Below are positions 1-9,492 of a stretch of 64,000 bases of DNA, piece by piece. The notes below the pieces were generated by a model. That model ran no database searches and had not been told where the DNA came from. It saw only the letters and a list, made by a program, of their open reading frames with translations. Within the stretch, counting starts at the first letter, position 1. Every line of letters starts with the position of its first letter. The translations under genes and the position numbers were made by a program. This DNA comes from Limnoperna fortunei. Taxonomy: Eukaryota; Mollusca; Bivalvia; Mytilida; Modiolidae. Location: assembly GCA_944474755.1 (NCBI GenBank), contig OX104115.1, positions 53,510,648 through 53,574,647 of the forward strand, read 5' to 3'.

Positions 1-371
1 GCTCTTGGCTGTAGTTATATCCGTAGGAGAAATTGTGACTTCGCTATTGGTTGTAGTTATATACGTAGTAGAAGTGGGGACGTCGCTATTGGTTGTAGTT
101 ATATCCGTAGAAGAAGTTGTGACTTCGCTATTGGTTGTAGTTATATCCGTAGGAGAAGTTGTGACTTCGCTATTGGTTGTAATAATATCCGTAGTAGAAG
201 TTCTTACTTCGCTATTGGTTTTAGTTCTATCCGTAGTTATATTCGAATGAGAAGTTGTGACTTCGCTATTGGTTGTAGTTATATCAGTTTTAGAAGTTCT
301 TACATCGCTATTGGTTGTAGTTATATCCGTAGGAGAAGTCGTGACTTCGCTATTGGTTGTAGCGACGATGG
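1..371 (-). pseudogene. Ser/Thr-repeat exon of decayed CUB-mucin paralogue (copy A), cut by window edge
   Basis: On the minus strand this stretch is open throughout and encodes a 14-residue repeat (42 bp) of the type TTSPTDITTTNSEV, about eight units. It is the counterpart of the repeat exon at 17870-18427 of the intact gene, and the DNA beyond its right end (to 707) matches the intron right of that exon. The repeat itself has no stop. It belongs to copy A, however, whose CUB exon at 9262-9492 is broken and whose first exons are missing, so I call it part of a pseudogene. No clean acceptor in the expected phase is visible at its upstream end. The exon runs off the left edge, so its 3' part and any transmembrane exon are not visible. 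Confidence 0.6.
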
Positions 372-707
372 AATTTCCGTAACCAATACGTATTAATCTG
401 ACAGTAATCTAATTCAGCATTTTTGTATATATTATATATATATATATATTTCAATTCCATTGGCAATAAGTACGGAAAAGGTTAGGTATTATGTTTAATA
501 AATTTCCCTTAAGATAATTTTACAATGTTGCAAACAGATCTTTATTTATAAATCATCTTAAATGGATGCCGGTAGTTTTGCTTCATATTAAATCACAACT
601 TCACTAACAAAGGAGCCTACATGTGACCTGGAAATATGAATGAAATGACACAGCTTGCCCTTAAAACAAAATGTACTTTTCATAAAAAAATTCATAAAAT
701 ATAATTG
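372..707 (-). other. Intron of copy A, homologous to 18430-18720
   Basis: No gene. The sequence aligns by eye, with small gaps, to the intron right of the repeat exon in copy B; shared words include 'aatgttgcaa', 'atgccagtagtttt' and 'cacagcttg'. It ends at the retrotransposon insertion point. Confidence 0.6.
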
Positions 708-932
708 TGTAACGTTGCAGTCTTGCAAACGTAAAATAAAGTAAAAAGACGATCTCAATAATTGCTACTTTACTTCACAAAAACATGTGCATCATCCAAC
801 AACATCATACAACACAGAGATCAATACGGATACAATGAAATCCGGACTACAGCATCATTAAATACACATAAAGAGGAATAACTCTCGCATATCTAACCAA
901 ACGTCTTGACCATACCATACTGATACATTACA
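708..932 (-). repeat. 3' LTR of Gypsy element
   Basis: 225 bp, TGTAA...TTACA termini. It differs from 8914-9138 at three sites (about 98.7% identity counted by eye). Directly preceded, in element orientation, by a GCGGGGGGA polypurine tract. Confidence 0.93.
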
Positions 933-941
933 TCCCCCCGC
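933..941 (-). promoter_or_regulatory. Polypurine tract of Gypsy element
   Basis: On the minus strand GCGGGGGGA ends exactly at the TGTAA start of the 3' LTR, the position where a plus-strand primer is expected. Confidence 0.8.
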
Positions 942-1682
942 AAAAATAAACAAATATCATTTGTTTCCAATGGTCAAGGCGCTTTGGCAATACTCTTTCC
1001 AAACATAAGTTCTAAAACAAATGCCTCAACAGTTTATATTGATACACAGATACTGCACATTTATGTTATATAAATCATTGAGCAAATATGTATATGATGA
1101 ACCCAGCAGAGACCCCGACTCTTGTAAAATCTGTAAAAACGTATAGTAAGATATTTGGCCACATATGACACCTAACGAAAATTCTTAAATAATAGGTTTT
1201 GTTTCTGGTACATAATTCATCAACATTTAATTTAATTTCTCTCAATAACACAGTATTTTGTGCGTTTTTATTTATTTATTTATTTTTTTTTGTACGTGTT
1301 TCAGAAAATGAACCAAAATTATTACGCTCTTAAAAAAAATGTTCATCTTCACAACAAAACTAATTTTAGAAAAAAAACTAGTTAACAAATAAGCAATTAT
1401 CATGAACATACGCTGAATACAAAATTAAAGAAATTACTACTGTGTAAGTTTAGGAACATAAACAAAATTCTTTCCAACATAACATATGACCTTTTTATCA
1501 TAAAACATTTTACTGAACTTGCTACTTATTACTTAAAAACTAAATGTAAAGATTAAATAAATTTTACATTTTAAGGAAAATGCAATCATTTCCATGCACG
1601 TACATGCACACTGCGAAAATGCATTTTAGATGTCCGTTCCATTAACAAAAGTAACTGGTCAAGGTAAAAAGATAGTGCATGT
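942..1682 (-). other. 3' untranslated region of Gypsy element
   Basis: AT-rich and without a credible reading frame, between the chromodomain stop and the polypurine tract. It holds one copy of the recurrent palindrome at 1575-1593. Confidence 0.7.
1575..1593. repeat. Recurrent palindrome, 3' UTR copy
   Basis: GGAAA-ATGCAATC-ATTTCC, the 18-bp motif found elsewhere in the element with one extra A. It lies about 90 bp after the end of the integrase-chromodomain frame. Confidence 0.7.
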
Positions 1683-3980
1683 TTATTCTTTAACAGTACG
1701 TGGTGGTTTTATTCGTACTAACTTCTGGGCGTCAGAATTTAATTGTCCATTCGGTAGCCACATAGAATTTTGAGCGGGCTCCCCTTTAAAATGTACAAGG
1801 TATTCCGTCTTTCCATTTCTGGAACGTTGTGCTAAAATTTTCTTGATTTTATAGTAATTATCAGAATAAGTATCAGCGTCACTTGATAATTCCGTCGCCA
1901 TTGACGATCCTTGAAAACGAACAGGACGCCTACGATTTCGAGTTGATCGACGCAACTTCGGCCGGATATGATGTTGAGCAGCAGTTTGGTCCTCATTGCC
2001 ATTGGTCCTATCTAAACTGCTATCAAGATCATGATCACCATCATCGGTCTGATTGTTGTCCGATTCGTGATCGACTTCGTTTATAGTTGTACAAACTTTT
2101 GGAACAAAGTAATCAGACGGTTCGGGAGCACGTACATATGCAACCTTCAGCCTATCAAAGTGTACGTCATTGCGAAACACTTTTCCAGTTGATGGTTCAC
2201 GAATTTTGACCAGATGAGGTGAAACAACGGAATGCACTATATAAGGGCCACTGTACCGCGGTTGAAATTTTCGGCCTGGGCCAGATGGTTCAGAAAGCAT
2301 GTATACATAATCACCCAGAGATAGTTTTAAAGGGTTGGTCTTTTTGTTGTACCTATCCATCATATGGTCACCAGCTTTTGAAGCCTTTGATTTTATTTCT
2401 TCACGAATTAACTGCACTTTCTTTGCTAGAGTTTGTACAAAATCATGGTAATCAGTTGGTATATTTATAAAATCGATTCAATGATAGGCTAGAGGAAATT
2501 TCGGTCGTGTGCCAAATACTATTTCAAACGGAGAATATTTCGTTGACGAGTGGACGGATGCATTTATTGCAAAGGTGACTGCAGGTAGTATGATATCCCA
2601 TTGTTGTCCCTTTTGAATATATGGAGTGAGCCTTTCCGCAAGTGTACGATGCGTACGTTCGCACGCTCCAAGGCAGTGGTGAATCATACTGGGAGTAAAA
2701 TTTTGCTTGATTGACATCAGATTACATACTTCTTTCGTACATTTTGAAATAAACTCGCTTCCTCTGTCGGAGATAATTGTGTGACAGACACCATACTGAC
2801 AAAATAACTCAAAAAGTGCGTATGACACGGTCATTGCATCACAGTTTGGAATCGGCTCATTGTAAACAAACTTGCTAAACATATCCACAGCAGTGAAAAT
2901 GTACGTGTTCGATTTCTGTGTTGTCGGCAAAGGGCAGAAAAGGTCAACTTGCCATACTTGGAACGGCTCAGACGGTGTACGGTACGATATTATACCACTC
3001 TTGGTGTGAGCCTTGGTAACTTTTCTAGATTGACAATCATGGCAAGATTGTACATATTCAGCTACAATTGATGGTAGTTTTTCAAAATAAAAGTTTTCGC
3101 TGATTGCGTCAGTAGTATTTTGGATACCGCCATGGCCACCCATGGGCGAGTCATGAAATAATTCTAGAGCAGGTTTGATGAGAATATTTGGCAAAACTAG
3201 CTGATATTTAGGCTTATAATCTTGGGTACGTTTGCATTTTGCATTTCGATTATGAAATAACAAGTCATTCACCAGTAAATAATCGGCCGACCGTAAAATT
3301 AGCCGTCGTGAGTCACGTTGTAATTTTGGTAATACTCCATTTTCAAGGTAGTTAATGATTGACTTTAATACCACATCGTTTCTTTGTAAAGGTTTAACAG
3401 TAGCGGGACTAAAGTCGCACTGTTTGAATAACTGTATTGTGTCCTTTACAAGATCATTTTCACTGGTATCCATATTATTTACATTTGTTATCGTTTTCAC
3501 CGCATTTACATAACTTTGTTCTAATGGAATAACGGACTTACTATCAGTTCCATTGAAATCTTGTATATCACTCGAGACGCCGTAGTCTTGAGATATGTGA
3601 CCTGCATAGGTCGTAACTGATGTATTTGTGGAAATGCAATCATTTCCGTTTGGTAATAACAACATATTTGTACTGTCGGTATCGCTGTTACAACTTGTTA
3701 ACACACTGGGCTTTAAATAAGGAGTTAGGTCCTCACATGGTGAATCCAACAAATGAGAGTTGATGGAAATGCAATCATTTCCATAACATGTATCAAGTAA
3801 AATCTCACGCTGATTTTTATTTCTTGTACTAAGTGAACTTTCACGCAAAGTCGCAATTGGCAGTGAAGTTCTGTCCAAGTTGTTTTTGTGGGCTATAGGT
3901 GCATCGTCACACGACGATTCTATTAAATGTACTTCATTGGAAATGCAATCATTTCCAAAAATAGAAATTTTTTCCGACAT
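1683..3980 (-). pseudogene. Integrase with GPY segment and C-terminal chromodomain (one in-frame stop)
   Basis: Inserts retroelement cDNA into chromosomes. The 500-codon upstream part (3980-2478) has a zinc-binding N-terminus (two His near 'FHDS..GGHGG', then CHDC), and a DDE core with D in WQVDLF, D in ISDRGSEF and E in GACERTHR. An in-frame TGA at 2478-2480 interrupts it; the same frame then continues to 1683 with a GPY-type segment (RYSGPYIV) and a chromodomain-like end (YYKIKKIL, EYLVHFKG, MWLPNGQL). Chromodomains on integrases are known to steer chromoviruses to marked chromatin. The first 180 residues are a non-conserved spacer holding three GNDCIS repeats encoded by the palindromes. 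The frame is shifted relative to RT and overlaps it at 3923-3980. Confidence 0.85.
3630..3956. repeat. Three copies of 18-bp palindrome in the RT-integrase spacer
   Basis: GGAAATGCAATCATTTCC occurs exactly at 3630-3647, 3765-3782 and 3939-3956. Six-base arms GGAAAT/ATTTCC flank GCAATC. All three fall in the same frame and encode Gly-Asn-Asp-Cys-Ile-Ser. The surrounding spacer is not conserved, so the DNA or RNA palindrome may be what is kept. Confidence 0.9.
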
Positions 3981-5683
3981 ATATTGCTTATATTAAAAGA
4001 AACACTATCGTCTTCTGTATCGGCTGTGTAACCAGCATCAATGTCAGGGTCGTAATATGTACAGTCAACATAATTCAAGCTTTTAGCTTGTGTTTCCGAA
4101 GGATGCGCAATTTTAATTTGTCCTATTCGCTCTTCTACATATGGAAAGAAAAGGTCTTCCTCTGCAGGACTTGAATTGTCACCGGAAATGTCCGACGGCA
4201 TGCATCGAGATAATGCATCTGGTACCTGCATTTGCTGGGCAGGTTTGTACCGGATTTCAAAATTATATTGTTGGAGTAAAGCAAGCCATCGATCGTATAT
4301 TGCTCCTTTTAATTGTTTTTCAATCAGCGGTTTTAACGCTTTGTGGTCGCATTCGACCACAAATGTGTTTCCTCTTAAATAACTAGAACAATCCGTAATG
4401 CTTGTCACTACACCGAGTAGTTCCAGTTTTGTTGGTCCGTACGATCTTTGCCAATGATTTAATGCTGTTGAACCAAAACGAACAATTCTAGTTTTTTCGA
4501 ATTTTCCATGTTCGTCCATATGTTTTTGGTATAGCATGTATCCAATTCCTTTTGACGATGAATCAACAGCCAAATAAAAAGGTAAATCAAAGCGCGGAAA
4601 AGCCAAAACATCTGAATTTAATAAACGGTTTTTTAGTTCTTGAAAGGAAAATTCTTGTTCGTTTCTCCAAACAAAAGTTGCACCTTTTCGTAGTAACTGT
4701 GTAATTTCACTATATTTGGGAATAAATTTACGGAACCAACCAAATAATCCCAATGTTCTACGGAGCTCTTTGACGTTTCGTGGTGACGGGTAATTTTGTA
4801 AAGCTTGTACACGGTCCGGAGGTGGTTTAATTCCTTCCGCTGAGATGTGATGTCCCAGAAATATACAAGACGACTTTGCAAAGTGGCATTTTTGAGGGTT
4901 TAATTTCAGGCCTGCATTCCTAAAACGGCAGAAAACATCATTCAAGTCTTTTAGATGTCCTTCAAAAGTATCGGAACAAACCAAAACATCGTCTAGATAA
5001 CATAGACATGATTTAAATGTAAGACCGGATAAAACTGTGTCCATTAAGAGCTGAAACGAGTTCGGTGCTGAACTTAATCCAATTGGCAAACGGTTGAATT
5101 TGAAAGTACCAAAACATGTATTGAATGCGGTGTATTTTGAGCTTGATGGATCTATTTTCATTTGGAAAAAACCGGAAGAAAGGTCGATGGAGGTTATGAA
5201 GTCCGGTACTCTTTGTGAAAAAGATTCAGTGAGGTCTTGTAAATCAGGTATTGCGTAAGAAAATTGTTGGCTTTGGCGGTTTAAATACCTAAAGTCACAA
5301 CAGAAACGAAATTGATTGAGACTAACATCTTTATTATATGGCGGACCACGTTTCTCTGCATTAACACGCTTTGTAACTAGCATAATAGGGCTAGTAATTG
5401 GAACATCTTCATTAGGGTTTACTGGTGAAATAATTCCTTGTTCCAGCAAATTGTCAAAGTGATGTCGTAAAACCTCCTTTTTATCAGGAGATAACCTATA
5501 TGGTTGCTAATACTTCGGTTTGGCATCCGGCTTTAGAATTATTTTGTACTGAACCAAATCAGTGATGCCTAAATTCGAGTTGGATTTCGTAACAAATAAA
5601 TCTTTATTGTCAAATAAAAACTGACGCAATTGTTCAAATTGGTGACTATCAAGTTCGCTGTTGTCGTTTCGAAAATTCATAAC
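3923..5683 (-). pseudogene. Reverse transcriptase-RNase H (one in-frame stop)
   Basis: Copies element RNA into DNA. Continuous from 5449 to 3923 (508 codons), with the frame continuing upstream across an in-frame TAG at 5507-5509. RT features in order: FRFCCDFRYLNRQS, a DLSSGFFQMKID block, LPIGLSSAPNSFQ, the catalytic CYLDDVLV, then FLGHHIS. The RNase H part begins at LAVDSSSKGIG and continues through ELLGVV and VECDHKAL. The family normally has a continuous pol, whereas here the following integrase lies in the -1 frame. The overlap contains an A6T3 run that could be a slippage site, but it could equally be a mutation. Confidence 0.87.
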
Positions 5684-6577
5684 TTAAAATATCTGAACCG
5701 ATGGGTTTGCTGTTGTCCGAAGTGTAAGCAACATCAGTATTAGTTCGATATTTTGAATAATCTTGTCAGTCGAGTCTTTTAACGGAAATAATGCATTGTT
5801 TGATGTTATTTCCTCAAAATTTGCTAACGATTTACCTTTATATAAATCAATGCTACAGTTGTTTAGATTTAACACTTTTATAGGTACACATCGATCTATT
5901 GGCACGGTCACAACGGCTTTTGACACAAGCAAACCCTTCGACAGCATGTACTTACTAGGCGTACAAATTCCTTGTTTTCCGTATAAAATGTTTGAAGGCA
6001 ATTTTCCCCATACTAGTGTCTCTGTATTTAGTAAAATTTTAATCCGTTTGTTACAATAAACATTGGCCTTTTTGGGACTAGCGGACATTTCACTAAAGTC
6101 AATCACAATTTTGTTTTCAATTAAATAATTTGTTACTAAAATAATAGGATGCGACACCAATTTTAAAATGTAGGTAAAAACACGATGAGAAGCCCCAGAA
6201 ATGAATGTTCATTTTTATCACAGCTGTACCCACAATAGCTATTTTCTGATTGTTTGCTAAAATTAATGAATCACTTACATTTGAATTAAAGTCGGATTTC
6301 TTGTTGCACGGCAAGGTATTGTATAGCTGTTCTGAAATAATATTGACAGAACTTCCGGTGTCAACCAGAGCTGAAACTTTCATGGAATCGAATCGAACTG
6401 TTAAATATAAAAATTTGGAATCTGAATTTGAACAACTAAAACGTTCATTGTTACTATCATCGTCACTTTCGGAAAGCGTACATGTAGATGAATCACTAGT
6501 GTGAGTTAATGCTTGAAAAATGTTTTCGGTGTTATTTACAAAACGGGACGGTGATTTATCCCTAATTCGGACAGCAC
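5684..6577 (-). pseudogene. Retropepsin-type protease and pol linker, frameshifted
   Basis: ALVDTGSSVNIIS near 6370-6330 is the aspartic protease active-site motif (DTG) of retroviral-type proteases that cut Gag and Pol. The frame is open upstream of this to the gag end. It then breaks near 6190 (protease frame ends at 6117), and the downstream linker continues in another frame (6160-5684). This shift separates protease from RT. Confidence 0.75.
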
Positions 6578-7774
6578 TTAACGACGCTCTTCTGGGGGAG
6601 CGTGCCCTGTGGCCCCCAGAAGATATTGGTTTCCCTGTTGATATTGATTACAGTTTCGAGCGGAATGACCTGCGTCGTTACAAATTTGACATTGCATACC
6701 TGATTGCTGATTGCGTGAATTTGGTTGTTGAATTAGGCGGCATGTGAGAGCGACATGTCCATTCTGGGAACAAAGCTGGCACACACTGTCCGGTAATAAA
6801 CTACCATGTCCGTTCCAGTTACAATACCGTCTAAGATGCCCATTTCCATTGCACTTGAAACATGGAGTTTTTCTAAGATTTGTAGGTGTGTGTTGGTCAG
6901 ATACAACTTTAGGTTTTGTATCCGCAGTTCGCTGACCCCTAGATTGTAAACTATTGACCAACTCCGTCAACTGGTCTATTTGGGATTTCATGCTTTCTAG
7001 TTCAGAATTTTTTGAATTTGAAAAGTGTCGTACAGCAGAAACAAAATTATCTGACTTTCTGTACTTATAAGCTTCGCCGGTTTTAGCTATAGTCAGCGCT
7101 TCTGACACATCTTTTGGTTTACATGCGCGGACATAAAATGCGAGCTTGTCAGGGAGACCGTCGATAAATTTAGTCATAATTTCATGTTCCGATTTCGACA
7201 ACATACTACCTTTTTCCATAAGATTACAATAGAAGTCTTCAATTTCTTGGTGCATTGTCAATTTCATGTTGTCAAATAATTGATTTTCGATGACAACCGA
7301 TGGATGTTCCCAACTAAACTGAATATATTTGTCTGAAAAAAGTTTCCTAACAGTTTCCCAGTCCAAGCTTGGACTTAGTCCATTGTACCATGTCAAAGCT
7401 GGGCCTTGTAGATGTAAATGAAAAGCGGCCAATGTTTTTGTATCGTCCCCCTCGTCATCTTGAAGATCATGAAGGGTTGCAAAAGATTCAAATTCTTTCA
7501 GAAATTTTGATCCGTTATCTTTTGGATACCCGGAGAATTTACGACAGGACACCAATTTTTCCATTTTTGTAAATTTTCGTGCTTTTGGCCTGACGGAGGT
7601 GGATGATGAAAAGGATTGGCTTGAAGTTAAAGATGGAGAACCATAGTATGACAAGCTTGGGGGGTCTGATAAATCAGAATCGTCGGTGTCTATGATGCTT
7701 GAAAAACTGTTTTGAGCCAGAAAATCGTCACTCAAAATAGGGTGAGATTCATCGTTAGCAATATCAAAATCCAT
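6578..7774 (-). CDS. gag: Gag capsid-nucleocapsid protein with three CCHC zinc knuckles
   Basis: 398 codons, uninterrupted. Residues 1-70 are acidic and Ser-rich. The middle (about 75-245) matches the retrotransposon gag core (FLKEFESFA, GPALTWYNGL, IMTKFIDGLPDKL). The C-terminal third has three zinc knuckles in CX2CX4HX4C spacing: CFKCNGNGHLRRYC, CQLCSQNGHVALTC and CQICNDAGHSARNC. These package element RNA in the particle. The start is the ATG at 7774, with one of the element's palindromes (7780-7797) only five bases upstream. Gag is the only fully open frame in this element. Confidence 0.9.
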   Translation of the reverse strand: MDFDIANDESHPILSDDFLAQNSFSSIIDTDDSDLSDPPSLSYYGSPSLTSSQSFSSSTSVRPKARKFTKMEKLVSCRKFSGYPKDNGSKFLKEFESFATLHDLQDDEGDDTKTLAAFHLHLQGPALTWYNGLSPSLDWETVRKLFSDKYIQFSWEHPSVVIENQLFDNMKLTMHQEIEDFYCNLMEKGSMLSKSEHEIMTKFIDGLPDKLAFYVRACKPKDVSEALTIAKTGEAYKYRKSDNFVSAVRHFSNSKNSELESMKSQIDQLTELVNSLQSRGQRTADTKPKVVSDQHTPTNLRKTPCFKCNGNGHLRRYCNWNGHGSLLPDSVCQLCSQNGHVALTCRLIQQPNSRNQQSGMQCQICNDAGHSARNCNQYQQGNQYLLGATGHAPPEERR

Positions 7775-7779
7775 TTAAT

Positions 7780-8005
7780 GGGAAGGCAATCCTTTCCACA
7801 TGTTTATATAAAAGCATGAATAGCTACGTGTATATTCAGCCTCTCTCCTGTACAAAATATACGGGTGTCAAATGATGTATAGTTTAAGGGGAATTTTTTT
7901 TTAGTGAATAGTTCAGAAAGCAATCCTATTCACTGAAATTAAACTTGTTTGGAAAGGCAATCCTTTCCATTGAAAATTAAATTGTTTGGAAAGGCAATCC
8001 TTTCC
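7780..8005. repeat. Palindrome cluster in the leader just upstream of gag
   Basis: Copies at 7780-7797 (GGGAAGGCAATCCTTTCC), 7951-7968 and 7988-8005 (both GGAAAGGCAATCCTTTCC). The core GCAATC is the same as in the pol copies, but the arms are GGAAAG/CTTTCC instead of GGAAAT/ATTTCC: both sides changed together. They fill the gap between the SGNH-like frame and the gag start codon. Confidence 0.88.
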
Positions 8006-8101
8006 TGCAACGGAAAAGTGTTTGTATTGTTTAAGAAAAACAAGAGACCAATAATAATTGTACATTTACTATCATTTTCATGAAGCAGTTTGTAGAAACA
8101 T

Positions 8102-8827
8102 TTAATAACAAAAATCGTGAACGAGTCCAGTTATCTTAATTAACCATAGTTTGGCTAACAGAGTTTTTGGGTGAATTCCATCCGTATAGCAGCCAAAACG
8201 GAAATTATATTGATTAACGGAATAATTTCTGTAGTCCCTTCTTCTGCTGCGTCTCAAATCTTCTGAAAATTTTGGGGACCGTACATGCAATAAACGATTC
8301 AAATCGTCAATATAAGAATTAACCTTTTCGACCTGGTCCCTTAGTATTCTGTCTTCATTTTTGAATTGCCATACGTTGAGCCCGTACCCTTTGCTTTCGT
8401 TCCAGTGAAATATGGAAAATATCGGTATATGAAGATAAACTAACTTTACCCTACTTTCAAACTGTCTGCAGTAATGGTAAATGTTTTTTAAACAAGATAA
8501 AAGTTTGGATACAGCCGAGTCAGTTCTTGACCTTAAAGAAATAAACGGACCCTCCTTCTGCGTGAGATCACAAGTTCCGACCCAAACGAACACACAAACA
8601 GGTTTCGTCCCGATTCGTGCAAGTTCCTACGGAAGTTCCTCTTTTAAGAGATTTAGGCGATTTTCCGCTGTGGCGCCCGATTCACACCAAAATTCTATAA
8701 ATGTCTCTGGATTAACCCGAACATGTGGCTGCAATTTTAAACCTTTACTGTCAGACAACAAATCGGCTTCTTGAGCGGGCTTTTCAATGGCTGCAGGCGG
8801 TACTTTTTCACTTGGGATTGTAACGAT
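8102..8827 (-). pseudogene. SGNH/GDSL hydrolase-like frame upstream of gag (one in-frame stop)
   Basis: One reading frame is open from 8827 to 8102 apart from a TAG at 8627-8629. It shows the ordered blocks of SGNH/GDSL esterases: LLSDSKG (nucleophile Ser block, about 8760), ESGATAENR (second block), VWVGTCDLT (third block, Asn of the usual GxND replaced) and TDGIHP near the end (Asp-His of the triad). Between them lies a basic stretch DLRRSRRRDYR. SGNH hydrolases cleave esters; similar domains occur in CR1-type LINEs and a few other retroelements. The nearest upstream ATG (8836-8838) is in another frame, so the true start is unclear. Domain assignment is by motif only. Confidence 0.55.
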
Positions 8828-8895
8828 TTATCACTCATGAATAATAAAAATAAAAATGCAAACCTTTTCTATGCATAAACATCAGTACAAATATC

Positions 8896-8913
8896 GTTTT
8901 GGGTTCTCCACCA
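8896..8913 (-). promoter_or_regulatory. Primer binding site of Gypsy element
   Basis: On the minus strand TGGTGGAGAACCCAAAAC starts directly after the 5' LTR. The TGG pairs with tRNA 3'-CCA. I do not assign the tRNA. Confidence 0.7.
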
Positions 8914-9138
8914 TGTAACGTTGCAGTCTTGCAAACGTAAAATAAAGTAAAAAGACGATCTCAATAATTGCTACTTTACTTCACAAAAACATGTGCATCA
9001 TCCAACAACATCATACAACACAGAGAGCAATACGGTTACAATGAAATCCGGACTACAGCATCATCAAATACACATAAAGAGGAATAACTCTCGCATATCT
9101 AACCAAACGTCTTGACCATACCATACTGATACATTACA
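8914..9138 (-). repeat. 5' LTR of Gypsy element
   Basis: 225 bp, TGTAA...TTACA, paired with 708-932. The flanking ATTG at 9139-9142 repeats 704-707. Confidence 0.93.
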
Positions 9139-9261
9139 ATTGTGCTCGTTGATAAAAGATGTTTAAGTAAATATATCAAACATTGAGACATAAAAATAAA
9201 AGAGGTGTATATTTACCTAGTTTTCTTTATTGAAAACAATACTTTTATGGAAATTACTCAC

Positions 9262-9492
9262 CGGTCGTGGTGAAAGTAGTAATGGTAGAAGTAGTTGTTG
9301 TAATGGCTACAGTTGTCGTAGTCGTGGTGGTTGTGATACCCCATTTGACCAGTATTCAATTTCAAATCCAATGTTACTGTCTGTTTCAAACAAAATATAC
9401 ATCTGACCGGATGAACTTCCTAGTGTTGCGGATTTTGTTCTTCCACAACAGTCACAATGTTTTTGACAGACGTGGACTGGTAGAATTTGGAC
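9262..9492 (-). pseudogene. Broken CUB/Thr-rich exon of copy A
   Basis: Counterpart of the intact exon 20286-20522. The donor (G|GTGAG) is kept, but the acceptor AG has become GG (9493-9494). A small insertion changes the KTCCG segment and brings in a stop in the expected frame, and two extra bases after the YWSNG codons shift the frame into the Thr stretch. The two exons needed to begin the CUB domain, and the signal-peptide exon, have no counterpart upstream. Together this marks copy A as a pseudogene. Confidence 0.8.

Larger units (their letters stand above)
708..9138 (-). mobile_element. Gypsy-type LTR retrotransposon with chromodomain integrase and SGNH-like upstream frame
   Basis: Two 225-bp direct repeats (708-932 and 8914-9138) start TGTAA and end TTACA and are flanked by ATTG on both sides (704-707 and 9139-9142), a 4-bp target duplication. 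Coding runs on the minus strand, so the 5' LTR is the right-hand one. In transcript order: LTR, PBS, SGNH-like frame, gag, protease, RT-RNase H, integrase with chromodomain, PPT, LTR. This order (RT-RH before IN) is Gypsy/Metaviridae. The LTRs differ at only 3 positions, so insertion is fairly recent, yet pol and the upstream frame carry stops and frameshifts; this copy is probably non-autonomous. It sits in an intron of the decayed paralogue A. Confidence 0.92.

Noticed and set aside
5..250. Plus-strand hydrophobic repeat frame at the left edge
   Set aside because: Reverse strand of the Thr/Ser repeat exon; the minus-strand reading matches the intact gene.
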